DNA from: Bacteroidota bacterium
GTDB taxonomy: Bacteria > Bacteroidota > Bacteroidia > Bacteroidales > Dysgonomonadaceae
Assembly: GCA_023418255.1 (NCBI GenBank)
Contig: JAEZZZ010000159.1
Span: 1-24,986 of the forward strand
Direction of reading: 5' to 3'
Length of the DNA: 24,986 nt
A program made the translations under genes and the position numbers. This document shows, one piece after another, positions 6,766 to 15,266 of the stretch (its first letter is position 1; the number at the start of each line of letters is the position of its first letter). Under the pieces are notes generated by a model that was not told the DNA's origin, ran no database searches, and was given only the letters and a program-made list of their open reading frames with translations.

Positions 6766-8991
6766 CTACTTGCTCTTGTCAATTTCGTAACAGATAACAT
6801 CGCAAATTATAGGAAGAAGTTCGGTGGGGGCTCCTACTTGTCGCAACTCTCCCTCATCATCAAAAAGCATAGCTTTGAAAGCTGTCAATGAACCTGTTTT
6901 TTTTACGGAAAGCGTATAAAACTCGACCGTTTTTTTTATATTTTTCAAACAGAGTTCTACGTGTCCCGCATTCAGATAGTCGTGTGCTTGCGGATTGCGA
7001 TCCATAATTTGCGCATAATAGCGCTGCGACAAATCAAATTTTCGCGACAAAAGCGCACACCAAGCAATTGAACGCCATGCTCGCGTATTTTCACCATTAA
7101 GTAACTCAACCTTGAAATAATCGTTTAGTGCCGTTTCATAATCGTTCATTTCCATGTGGCAATGTCCAATGTTGATTTGAATATTCAAATCATCAGGACA
7201 CAATTGCTTCAAACGCAAATAATAATCCAATGCTTTTTGCGGCTCTTTTAGTAACCGATAACATTGCGCAATACGTTTCAGCACCCATGTGTTGCTGTCG
7301 GCAATTAAATCGGCATGTAAATAGGCCTCCAGAGCGCCTTTTATATCGTTCTGCATTTGTTTTGCATATCCAATTTTTTGCCATATTTCACTGTTGGGTT
7401 CTGACAGTTCTGACAACTTCATAAACGCTTCGTATGCCTCGGGAAAACAGTTTTTATCAAAGTAGCATGATGCAATGCGGTCAAGATTCTCACGTTGATA
7501 CACTATGGTATGAAATGCATCAATTCGATGGTAATTCAGGGGCAATTCAAAGATATCGGTTAATTCGCGTCTACGCGAATAAAGCTTGAAAAAACGATAC
7601 AAATCGTGTAAATATTGCTTGCAAATGGTCTCTTCTTTCTGATGAGGGCGAAGAGCAAACTCCTCTTCTTGAAGCTTTCTCATCTCTTCTGCTTCGCCGT
7701 CAAGTTGCGAAATCATCATTTGCCGATATTGCGTCGGCATCAGCATCACACTAAAACAGAATGAATATTTGTCGGAATTGCATATCAGCGGCGATTCGCT
7801 TAAGGTTTTCAGCAACGAATCGGTATCTTTGTCGGCACCGAAAAGTCCGCGAATCAACGAATGCCGTGAATTGAAGGGTAGAAACCAGTTGCTCATTTCG
7901 TTAAAAAACGGATAGGTTTTTAAGTTGGAAAAAGTGGAATGAAAAACATCGGCTCCCTCCAACTGCATCTCCGAAAATTCTTGCAGCTTATCGGTCAATC
8001 CTGTATCATCAAACAATTTTTGCCATTCAGGATTTTTATCATCAAAAGCGGTTTCTCCCATCCACTCGTCAAAACGGATTTTTTTCCCAATCATTGGACT
8101 AATTTTCATCATTTCAGGAATAATTTCGTCCTTCATTTTACGTGTGATTTTTTCGGTCTCACGCGCTTGAATAAACTGCAACAAAGCAAACATAAAGCGA
8201 CGCTCAAATGCCTCATCATCCGACAAAAAAGAAAGATAATCAACACATTCCGGATAGAGAGACCAACGATTTGTATATTTCTGAAAAATGGGAATGATTC
8301 CAATAACCGATCGACTGGCAACTTCCACCTCTTCGTGCTTGCATGTTCTGAGCAACAGCAATACCTTTGGGGCATCAAATCGTTGCAAAACATTGAGCGT
8401 AAGTGCTGAGACAAACATGCATTTATCGCGCACCGGAATGAGTGCGTCGGACAAAAAACGTTCGAATGACGCGATTTGCTCCTTATTGCTTCGTGGCGAA
8501 GAAAAAATCACATAAAATAAATCTTGCAACGTATGCTCGTACGTTTGTTCGTTTTGTTTAACCGATGCCTCTTTATCATCGCCCTTTTCCAAAAGTTCTA
8601 TCACGGAAAAAGTGTCTATCAGTTTTGAAATCGCATGTCGATATTCATCCACAGAAACAGGTGTTCGTACTTGGTTGGCTCGCAATTTGTCGAAGAAAAG
8701 CGACGAGGTGTTTTCCATCAGCACCATTTCGGCAGTGTCGTCGGCAAGCGTGTAGGTGTCGCAAATCAACTGTCGATAAACGCGCTCCTGCTCCGGATCG
8801 TCTTTGCCTTGAAGCAAATAATGAATCATGTATTGATAATTGGTTTCAAGTTGAGACAAACGTTCACTTATCGTCCAATTGTGATGCACGGCTAAAAGTT
8901 CTTTTATTCCATCAAAGGCCTCTTTGAGTTGTTTTTTTTCAATGAAACCAAGAATTTGCTGCCACTTTTTCTTTGTCTGACGCTGATCCAT
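6766..8991 (-). CDS. Tetratricopeptide-repeat protein of unknown function
   Basis: A 741-residue soluble protein with no signal peptide or membrane segment. The C-terminal part (about 505-695) has roughly five TPR-like helix pairs, for example NSEIWQKIGYAKQMQNDIKG, ALDYYLRLKQLCPDD and ALNDYFKVELLNGENTRAW, which usually build a protein-binding superhelix. The first 500 residues are helical and charged with no motif I can name; related TPR proteins are common in Bacteroidales. It is the last gene of the minus-strand operon headed by the DUF4922 gene, 24 bases after the USP-like gene, and ends at the shared terminator. It is probably a cytoplasmic scaffold or regulator, but its partner is unknown. 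Confidence 0.8.
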   Translation of the reverse strand: MDQRQTKKKWQQILGFIEKKQLKEAFDGIKELLAVHHNWTISERLSQLETNYQYMIHYLLQGKDDPEQERVYRQLICDTYTLADDTAEMVLMENTSSLFFDKLRANQVRTPVSVDEYRHAISKLIDTFSVIELLEKGDDKEASVKQNEQTYEHTLQDLFYVIFSSPRSNKEQIASFERFLSDALIPVRDKCMFVSALTLNVLQRFDAPKVLLLLRTCKHEEVEVASRSVIGIIPIFQKYTNRWSLYPECVDYLSFLSDDEAFERRFMFALLQFIQARETEKITRKMKDEIIPEMMKISPMIGKKIRFDEWMGETAFDDKNPEWQKLFDDTGLTDKLQEFSEMQLEGADVFHSTFSNLKTYPFFNEMSNWFLPFNSRHSLIRGLFGADKDTDSLLKTLSESPLICNSDKYSFCFSVMLMPTQYRQMMISQLDGEAEEMRKLQEEEFALRPHQKEETICKQYLHDLYRFFKLYSRRRELTDIFELPLNYHRIDAFHTIVYQRENLDRIASCYFDKNCFPEAYEAFMKLSELSEPNSEIWQKIGYAKQMQNDIKGALEAYLHADLIADSNTWVLKRIAQCYRLLKEPQKALDYYLRLKQLCPDDLNIQINIGHCHMEMNDYETALNDYFKVELLNGENTRAWRSIAWCALLSRKFDLSQRYYAQIMDRNPQAHDYLNAGHVELCLKNIKKTVEFYTLSVKKTGSLTAFKAMLFDDEGELRQVGAPTELLPIICDVICYEIDKSK

Positions 8992-9015
8992 TTTTCATTT
9001 ATATCAATCTAATTA

Positions 9016-9912
9016 TCAAATCTTTTTATCTTTTATAATGAGTGTAGAGGGCAGCATGTGATTCCACGAAATGGCGCTGCTCATCAATTTTTCCCAGCTG
9101 TTTCCACCCACCATCACAAGGTCTTGCATGTTGATAAAATCATATTCAATTTTTTTATCCTCGTCCCACAATCTTACTTTTCCTGCAGCTTTTTTACAAA
9201 TAAATTGAAATAATTTCTTTGCCGAAGGGTGCGATTTTATCATTCCCAATGCATCCCAAAGCATCAATCTAACACCCTCTTTTTGAGCTATCAGATAGAT
9301 ATAGAGAAAAATGTGAACATCATCGGGATCAAGCAAAGGAACAAAAATGTAATGAATATCGCTTAACCCTTCGTCTGAAAGCATTGCCGTCGCCCTTGGA
9401 TTGACTTGAAACAACGACGATATTGTATCCATCGCAAAAGCTGTGCCGGGTTCAAATTGTGTCTCAATAAATTGAGGCGTATTATTAGGTTTACTCTTCA
9501 GTTCTTTGTATTTTATCCACAACGAGGTGTTGAAAGAACGATGTTTTACACCTCCCAACACAAAATTATTTTCATGCTTTTCGGCCATCTGCAAAATGGT
9601 TTGAACATAATTTTCAGAGGGCTCAACAAACGCACGGACAAGAATATTATTGGCTTCGCTCATGGCAAACAATTCCGAAAAAACCTCATTCTTATAGGCA
9701 TCCATATTCTCAATTTTTGCTACATCATCCTTACGGATAAGATGCAACGCCGTAATAGTGGATTTTCTGGGTTCAACCGAAATAAATCGCTCGGCAACCA
9801 GTGTGAGAGCTTTAAGTGTTTCAGGGTTTGCAAAACAAAGCAAAATATGTATCGGCTTATGAAGATCTACTTCCGTTGCTATTTTTTTTAAGAGAATATC
9901 CTCTAAATCCAT
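9016..9912 (-). CDS. Stand-alone tandem USP-like protein, similar to antiporter C-terminal regions
   Basis: A 298-residue soluble protein that seems to contain two universal-stress-protein-like alpha/beta domains, about 18-135 and 160-298. The first begins HKPIHILLCFANPETLKALTLVAERF and has the pattern of a nucleotide-binding-type strand and helix. The second ends with DLVMVGGNSWEKLM and STLIIKD, resembling the C-terminal strand of USP folds. In my judgement the closest family memory is the cytoplasmic tail of Bacteroidota cation:proton antiporters, but no membrane domain is present here or in the adjoining gene. The gene lies 14 bases after serB and 24 before the TPR gene, in one operon. Its function is unknown; ligand sensing is an inference from fold only. 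Confidence 0.6.
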   Translation of the reverse strand: MDLEDILLKKIATEVDLHKPIHILLCFANPETLKALTLVAERFISVEPRKSTITALHLIRKDDVAKIENMDAYKNEVFSELFAMSEANNILVRAFVEPSENYVQTILQMAEKHENNFVLGGVKHRSFNTSLWIKYKELKSKPNNTPQFIETQFEPGTAFAMDTISSLFQVNPRATAMLSDEGLSDIHYIFVPLLDPDDVHIFLYIYLIAQKEGVRLMLWDALGMIKSHPSAKKLFQFICKKAAGKVRLWDEDKKIEYDFINMQDLVMVGGNSWEKLMSSAISWNHMLPSTLIIKDKKI

Positions 9913-9926
9913 CGCATTTTATTTTT

Positions 9927-11162
9927 TTAAGCATTTAACAATTCACTATCAAGCATCGAGTCTTTGTATCCCAAGAAATAAAGAATGCCATCAATGCCCA
10001 CCGTAGAAAGCGATTGCTGAGCCGTTTGTTTTACTTTGGGTTTGGCGTGAAACGCAATTCCTAAACCGGCAACTCCCAACATCAACAAGTCGTTGGCTCC
10101 ATCACCGACAGCTACGGTTTGGCGTAAATCGATTTTTTCGACCTGCGCAATCAAACGAAGCAGTTCTGCTTTCCGCTTTCCATCTACAACGTCGCCAATA
10201 TAATTGCCGGTAAGTTTTCCGTCGACTACCTCTAATTCATTGGCATACATATAGTCAAACCCATATTTATCTTTTAGATAATTACCGAAATAGGTAAATC
10301 CTCCTGACAAGATTGCTGTTTTGAATCCCACTTTGTGCAGTACGCGCATCAAACGTTCCAAACCTTCGGTTATTGGCAAGTTTTCAGCTATTTCTTGCAT
10401 CACAGACACATCCAGACCTTTCAACAACTTCACTCGCTGACGGAAGCTTTCTTCAAAATCGATATCTCCACGCATGGCGGACTCTGTAATGGCTTTTACT
10501 TTGTCGCCCACACCGGCACGAACCGCCAATTCATCAATCACTTCTGTCTGAATAAGCGTAGAATCCATATCGAAACAAATCAGGCGACGCATACGTCGAT
10601 ACATACTCTCTTGTTGAAAAGAGATATCAAAATCTAAATCGGATGAAAGTTCCAAAAATGCCTCTTGCATCTCTTGTTTATTCTTGGGGGTTCCTCTTAC
10701 AGAAAGTTCAACACAGGACTGGGGACAACGCTGCTCTTCATCCAAAGGAACACGCCCAGTGAGACGCACAATATTATCAATATTCAACTTCTGCTCGGCT
10801 ATAATTCTCGATACGGCAGCAATCTGTTTTGCCGTAAGCACACGTCCCAACAAGGTGATAATATAGCGATTCTTTCCTTGCATATTTACCCAATTAGAGT
10901 ATCGCTCGTTAGAAATTGGTGTGAAACGAATGTTCACATCCATCTCATAGGCCTTGAAAAGAAGGTCTTTTAAAATTTTGCCCGAATTATTCCCATGAGT
11001 TGATTTGAACAATATTCCCAACGAGAGATTTTTGTGAATATCAGACTGTCCGATATCAAGAATAAACGCGCCATGTTTTGCCAAAATTTCTGTTAATCCG
11101 GCTGTCAAACCCGGCTTGTCTTCACCATTGATGGTAAGTAATATAATTTCCGAATTTTCCAT
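9927..11162 (-). CDS. serB: Phosphoserine phosphatase with two N-terminal ACT domains
   Basis: Hydrolyses L-phosphoserine to L-serine, the last step of serine synthesis. The 411 residues divide into ACT-like regulatory domains at about 5-85 and 98-180 and a HAD phosphatase domain from about 192. The HAD motifs are clear: DMDST (198-202) with the nucleophilic and acid/base aspartates, SGGFTYFG for motif II, and GDGANDLLML (353-362) for the Mg2+-binding motif. The ACT domains suggest allosteric control by serine. The gene is second in the minus-strand operon, 12 bases after the DUF4922 gene and 14 before the USP-like gene. The serA and serC genes are not nearby. Confidence 0.95.
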   Translation of the reverse strand: MENSEIILLTINGEDKPGLTAGLTEILAKHGAFILDIGQSDIHKNLSLGILFKSTHGNNSGKILKDLLFKAYEMDVNIRFTPISNERYSNWVNMQGKNRYIITLLGRVLTAKQIAAVSRIIAEQKLNIDNIVRLTGRVPLDEEQRCPQSCVELSVRGTPKNKQEMQEAFLELSSDLDFDISFQQESMYRRMRRLICFDMDSTLIQTEVIDELAVRAGVGDKVKAITESAMRGDIDFEESFRQRVKLLKGLDVSVMQEIAENLPITEGLERLMRVLHKVGFKTAILSGGFTYFGNYLKDKYGFDYMYANELEVVDGKLTGNYIGDVVDGKRKAELLRLIAQVEKIDLRQTVAVGDGANDLLMLGVAGLGIAFHAKPKVKQTAQQSLSTVGIDGILYFLGYKDSMLDSELLNA

Positions 11163-11174
11163 AGACTCAATTCA

Positions 11175-12029
11175 TTAAATAACAGGTAATGAAACCTGCA
11201 TATAAATATCTTCAATATCCTGCCGCGTAATTTTACTAAAATCTTCTTCTCGTGGCACAATCACCAATCCTGCCATATCCAACGCGCCGGGACTAACAAG
11301 CAGTTGTGCTTTGCCTTGTGCAAAATATTGATGCGGACGGTGTTTCTTTCGAGGATAGATGTGCATATGAAAACGATTATTCTCTACAAAAGCGACAATA
11401 TTCATCATGGGCTCAATATCCTCATCCGATTGGCGGTGTCGCAAGTATTGATACACATCTTCAAAGCACTCTTCGAGCTCTTTTTTCGAATCGCCGGCAA
11501 TGATGAGACAAGTGCGTAGCGTATTTTCACCACTGAGCAAATGCCGCATTTTCAATCCCGCCTGTAAATGAAAATGATCGGGAGCAGAAGCTCCACATTG
11601 CGGGCCGTTGTAAAATACGATATAATCCGGCAGTTGTTCCGCCAATGTAAGCATATCGGCAATTTTGTTTCGAATACGCTGTGGAACATGTGAGTGCAAA
11701 GGGATTGTCAAATGATTCGACAAAATAGGAAAAGGATTGCACAAAATCATATATTTTTCTAAAAAGGAAATCCCCTCCTGTTCGATGGGGCGATTGGCTT
11801 CACAAAGAAAACAGGGGCGCTTCTCAATATTTTTTTTGTCCACTTTTGCCGATGCCGATGCGATGCGTGCCGGATTAAACTGCACCATCACTTCCGCGTC
11901 ATTACCCCACACAAAACGTCTCACACGCACATTGGCAAGTTCTTTAATACTTTTATCAAGCTGATGCCATTGTCGCTGCTGCGAAAGAAAAAGTTGCTCA
12001 ATTTTTACTTGTAAATCCATCATCTTCAT
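11175..12029 (-). CDS. DUF4922 protein, HIT-like nucleotidyltransferase/phosphorylase fold
   Basis: A 284-residue cytoplasmic protein of the DUF4922 family, whose members resemble ATP adenylyltransferases and GDP-sugar phosphorylases. The HIT-type motif is HFHLQA (His152, His154, Gln156) after NGPQCGASAPD, and a CFLC pair (Cys73, Cys76) may bind zinc. These suggest nucleotidyl transfer or phosphorolysis of a nucleotide, but the substrate is not known. The gene heads the operon with serB. The promoter -7 box ends at 12043, so ATG 12029 would have a leader of only a few bases; the in-frame ATGs at 12023 or 12020 are possible alternatives and would shorten the protein by two or three residues. 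Confidence 0.8.
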   Translation of the reverse strand: MKMMDLQVKIEQLFLSQQRQWHQLDKSIKELANVRVRRFVWGNDAEVMVQFNPARIASASAKVDKKNIEKRPCFLCEANRPIEQEGISFLEKYMILCNPFPILSNHLTIPLHSHVPQRIRNKIADMLTLAEQLPDYIVFYNGPQCGASAPDHFHLQAGLKMRHLLSGENTLRTCLIIAGDSKKELEECFEDVYQYLRHRQSDEDIEPMMNIVAFVENNRFHMHIYPRKKHRPHQYFAQGKAQLLVSPGALDMAGLVIVPREEDFSKITRQDIEDIYMQVSLPVI

Positions 12030-12042
12030 TTTTAAGAATAAA

Positions 12043-12075
12043 CAAATTTACATGATTTTATCTTAAAAACCACAC
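12043..12075 (-). promoter_or_regulatory. Promoter of the DUF4922-serB-USP-TPR operon, with shared upstream block
   Basis: On the minus strand, taaatttg (12050 down to 12043) matches the TAnnTTTG -7 box. Directly upstream are aatcatg and gtgtggttttt, also found at the MFS and metG promoters. The -33 position has gtgtgg instead of TTTG. The box lies only about 14 bases from the ATG at 12029. Confidence 0.6.
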
Positions 12076-12323
12076 AGAGCGATAAAAAAAACGGTTGTGA
12101 TGGGGAAAATATTAGTTTGAAAGAAAAACCAAGGACTAACCAACAGGTTCATTCTATTTAGCTGTAAACATGGTAGGCTTCGATCAAAACTCTCAATTAT
12201 ATTTTCCCTTGTCTAAACAAATGGCATCCTTGTTTTTAAAATCAATCATAACCGATACGTCCTGATCCGAGTGCCAATGCTCTGAATGATTTTATTCGTT
12301 AGAAGTGTGTTTTTTGCACCTCT

Positions 12324-12357
12324 ATATGGTTTTTCAGAGAAAAATCATGTACATTTG
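12324..12357 (+). promoter_or_regulatory. Promoter of metG, with shared upstream block
   Basis: The sequence tacatttg at 12350-12357 is a full TAnnTTTG match. It is preceded by aatcatg and, further up, atatggttttt, in the same order and spacing as at the DUF4922 and MFS promoters. The predicted leader to the metG ATG is about 40 bases. Confidence 0.6.
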
Positions 12358-12402
12358 CATTCTTAAAAAAACAAAAAAAACAACAGTTTATCATCACTAA
12401 AA

Positions 12403-14445
12403 ATGAATAATAAATTCAAACGCACACTCATCACATCGGCATTGCCTTATGCCAACGGTCCGGTTCATATTGGACATCTCGCCGGCGTTTATGTTCCCGC
12501 CGATATATACGCACGCTATTTGCGCCTAAAAGGCGAAGAGGTGATTTTCATTGGCGGTTCCGACGAGCATGGAATTCCCATCACGATAAAGGCCCGAAAA
12601 GAGGGCGTTTCGCCACAAGACATTGTAGATAGATACCACGAATTGATAAAAAAATCATTCAAAGAGTTTGGCATTTCGTTCGACATCTATTCACGCACAA
12701 CATCCGACATCCACAAACAAACAGCATCTGATTTTTTTAAAAAACTTTACGATAAGGATGAGTTTTGTGAAGAAAAAACCGAACAATATTATGATGAAGA
12801 AGCTCAGCAATTTCTTGCCGACCGCTACATCACTGGCGAATGTCCTCACTGCCACGATACAAACGCCTACGGCGACCAATGTGAAGCATGTGGCACATCA
12901 CTCAATGCCACGGACTTAATCAATCCAAAATCGACACTTAGCGGAAGCACGCCCATAAAACGCAAAACCAAGCATTGGTATTTACCTCTGGACAAGCACG
13001 AAGAGTGGCTGAAAAAGTGGATTTTGGAAAATCACAAAGAATGGAAAACTAACGTTTACGGTCAATGCAAATCGTGGTTGGATTTGGGATTGCACCCACG
13101 CGCGGTAAGTCGTGACTTGGATTGGGGTGTTCCCGTTCCTCTAAAAGGGGCCGAAGGAAAAGTACTTTATGTGTGGTTTGACGCGCCTATCGGCTACATT
13201 TCAAACACCAAAGAGCTGTTGCCCGACACGTGGGAAACATGGTGGAAAGATGAAAGCACCAAGCTGGTACATTTTATCGGGAAAGACAACATTGTATTCC
13301 ACTGCATCGTCTTTCCATCCATGCTAAAAGCCGAAGGCTCTTATATTTTACCGGATAACGTTCCGGCAAATGAATTCCTGAACTTAGAGAACGACAAAAT
13401 TTCCACTTCGCGCAATTGGGCAGTATGGCTGCATGAATATCTGGATGATTTTCCCGACAAACAAGATGTGTTGCGCTATGTACTGACAGCCAATGCTCCC
13501 GAAACAAAAGACAATGATTTCACGTGGAAAGACTTTCAGGCACGCAATAATAACGAGTTGGTCGCTATCCTCGGCAACTTTGTAAACCGAGCATTTATAC
13601 TTACGCGGAAACATTTCAACAACAACGTTCCAAAACGCGGGACGCTTACTCAATACGACACCGACACACTAAAACAGATGGAAGACTTGCGCCAATCCGT
13701 AGAACGGAGCCTCGACAACTATCGTTTTCGTGAAGCACTTCGCGAAGCAATGAATTTTGCACGCATTGGGAACAAATATTTGGCAGATACCGAGCCCTGG
13801 AAAACGGCAAAAACAGACATGGAGCGCACCGCGACCATTATGAATATCGCGCTGCAAATCTGCGCAAATCTCACCATCGTGTTGGAACCGTTTCTGCCAT
13901 TCACAACACAGAAACTGAAAGAGTTTTTAAAAATCGAACGTTTGCCATGGCACGAGATAGGCAACTTCGATCTTTTAGAAGAAGGACATACGCTTGGTAA
14001 AGCCGCTCTATTGTTTGAAAAGATAGAAGACGAAGCCATCGAACAGCAGCTACAAAAATTGAGAGACACAAAGAAAAACAATGAAGAGAACGCGCATCAA
14101 GTAGCGTCGATAAAAGAAGAAGTTGCTTTTGAAGATTTTTTGAAAATGGACATACGTGTGGGTACCGTATTGGAATGCGAAAAAGTGCCTAAAACCGATA
14201 AATTGCTCCGTTTCTTGTTGGATGACGGAATAGGCAAACGTACGATTCTATCAGGAATTGCCGCATATTATCCCGAACCGGAAAAACTTGTGGGGCTGCA
14301 AGTTTGCTTCATTGCCAACTTACCACCACGCAAAATGCGCGGCATCGTTTCCGAAGGGATGATTTTGTCCGCAGAAACCGGCAATGGCTCACTCTCACTT
14401 ATCCGTCCGTCCGATAAAATTTCGCCGGGGAGTATTGTGGGATAG
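12403..14445 (+). CDS. metG: Methionyl-tRNA synthetase
   Basis: Charges tRNA-Met with methionine in the cytoplasm. The 680 residues include the class I signature HIGH (22-25) and the second signature as KISTS (332-336), a variant of KMSKS. A zinc knuckle is present with CPHC at 147-150 and CEAC at 160-163. An anticodon-binding helical domain follows from about 390 to 545. The C-terminus, about 575-680, is an EMAP/Trbp111-type tRNA-binding domain ([35 protein letters not shown]), which in the family aids dimerisation and tRNA binding. The lysine-rich linker near 550-570 joins these parts. It has its own promoter and is probably monocistronic or transcribed with the genes that follow. Confidence 0.97.
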   Translation: MNNKFKRTLITSALPYANGPVHIGHLAGVYVPADIYARYLRLKGEEVIFIGGSDEHGIPITIKARKEGVSPQDIVDRYHELIKKSFKEFGISFDIYSRTTSDIHKQTASDFFKKLYDKDEFCEEKTEQYYDEEAQQFLADRYITGECPHCHDTNAYGDQCEACGTSLNATDLINPKSTLSGSTPIKRKTKHWYLPLDKHEEWLKKWILENHKEWKTNVYGQCKSWLDLGLHPRAVSRDLDWGVPVPLKGAEGKVLYVWFDAPIGYISNTKELLPDTWETWWKDESTKLVHFIGKDNIVFHCIVFPSMLKAEGSYILPDNVPANEFLNLENDKISTSRNWAVWLHEYLDDFPDKQDVLRYVLTANAPETKDNDFTWKDFQARNNNELVAILGNFVNRAFILTRKHFNNNVPKRGTLTQYDTDTLKQMEDLRQSVERSLDNYRFREALREAMNFARIGNKYLADTEPWKTAKTDMERTATIMNIALQICANLTIVLEPFLPFTTQKLKEFLKIERLPWHEIGNFDLLEEGHTLGKAALLFEKIEDEAIEQQLQKLRDTKKNNEENAHQVASIKEEVAFEDFLKMDIRVGTVLECEKVPKTDKLLRFLLDDGIGKRTILSGIAAYYPEPEKLVGLQVCFIANLPPRKMRGIVSEGMILSAETGNGSLSLIRPSDKISPGSIVG

Positions 14446-14540
14446 CGAAAAATTAACATTATTTAACGCCACACAATGCAGCTTTGACACTAAAGTTGCA
14501 TCTACTTTGTGAATACAAAATTAATTTTAATAACAATTTT

Positions 14541-15116
14541 ATGAAAAAAATTACTCTTCTCGCGGCAACCATGCTATTTAGCGTATCGCTTTTTTCTCAG
14601 TCAAAAAGTTTTTTGGGTTGGAAACTTACCAAAGACTATCCACGCAACGAAGTGAAAGTGAATTTGCCGGTAAGCATTTTCGGCTCGTTTTTAGAAGCCT
14701 CTTATGAGCGTATATTGAATACCGACATTAGTATCGGAAGCTCTATTGGCGTTAGCTTAGATAATGCAAAAAGATATCCGATTAAATTTGGAGTAATGCC
14801 CTATTGTCGTTGGTTTTTTGGTGGAACCAGCAAATCAATGGACAAAATTGGCTCCGGGTTCTTTATTGAAGCTAATGGCGGTGTCTTCTCGACACCGGAA
14901 TATTATGCTTCGTTACCAGGAGATTATAGTAAAAATCCGGATACGGAACCTTCAAAAGAGACCCAAATCGGTTTGGGCTTAGGATTGGGTGTAGGCTGGA
15001 AATATCTTTCTAAAAATAACTGGGTTGGAGAAATTATGCTTGGTGGCGGACGTGACTTCATTAACGCTGACTCCGGATATCCACGGTTTGGAATTTCTAT
15101 CGGAAAACGATTTTAG
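14541..15116 (+). CDS. Small predicted outer-membrane beta-barrel protein
   Basis: A 191-residue secreted protein. The start at 14541 gives a classic signal peptide, MKKITLLAATMLFSVSLFSQ, with likely cleavage around residue 20. An upstream in-frame ATG at 14484 would bury that signal and overlaps a promoter-like ctactttg at 14502-14509, so it was not used. The mature part alternates short aromatic and glycine-rich strands (SIFGSFLEASYERIL, IGLGLGLGVGWKYL, WVGEIMLGGGRDF) and ends in Phe, the usual C-terminal feature of outer-membrane beta barrels. Length suggests about eight strands. The family is not certain; DUF3575-like porins are one possibility. A terminator follows it. Confidence 0.7.
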   Translation: MKKITLLAATMLFSVSLFSQSKSFLGWKLTKDYPRNEVKVNLPVSIFGSFLEASYERILNTDISIGSSIGVSLDNAKRYPIKFGVMPYCRWFFGGTSKSMDKIGSGFFIEANGGVFSTPEYYASLPGDYSKNPDTEPSKETQIGLGLGLGVGWKYLSKNNWVGEIMLGGGRDFINADSGYPRFGISIGKRF

Positions 15117-15144
15117 TTTTTTCCTCAAACAACAAACGGAAACA

Positions 15145-15178
15145 AAAGAGTGAAACCAACGTGTTTCGCTCTTTTTTT
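15145..15178 (+). terminator. Intrinsic terminator after the outer-membrane protein gene
   Basis: A 9-bp stem, gagtgaaac at 15148-15156 and gtttcgctc at 15163-15171 with one G-T pair, encloses a 6-base loop. Seven T residues follow at 15172-15178. It lies about 30 bases after the stop codon. Confidence 0.85.
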
Positions 15179-15224
15179 ATATAAAAGTTTTCAACGGAAT
15201 GGCAGAAGTCACAGAATATTGCCT

Positions 15225-15232
15225 TAAATTTG
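15225..15232 (+). promoter_or_regulatory. -7 promoter box before the YfhO-family gene
   Basis: The sequence taaatttg matches TAnnTTTG and lies 34 bases before the start codon, after the preceding terminator. No good TTTG is present 19-20 bases upstream, so this rests on the -7 box only. Confidence 0.45.
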
Positions 15233-15266
15233 TAGTTTAAACATAAAAATAAGCAAACTCATAATA

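Larger units (their letters stand above)
12030..12402. other. Divergent intergenic region between DUF4922 and metG
   Basis: This 373-base region separates the minus-strand operon from metG and holds one promoter for each (listed separately). The middle, about 12100-12320, has no ORF of note and no recognised RNA. The weak 8-base inverted repeat taaaatca / tgatttta (12237-12244 and 12287-12294) is not convincing as an operator. Confidence 0.6.

Noticed and set aside
7939..8409. 156-codon plus-strand frame inside the TPR gene
   Set aside because: It is antisense to the TPR reading frame, with a low-complexity composition and no family signature.
9406..9891. 161-codon plus-strand frame inside the USP-like gene
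   Set aside because: It is antisense to a gene in a tight operon; the predicted protein is rich in Phe, Lys and Arg and has no domain.
12237..12294. 8-base inverted repeat in the DUF4922-metG intergenic region
   Set aside because: It is short, made almost only of A and T, and has a wide spacer; expected by chance here.
14484..14540. Longer N-terminus for the outer-membrane protein
   Set aside because: It would place 19 residues ahead of a standard signal peptide and include a promoter-like sequence; the ATG at 14541 is better.
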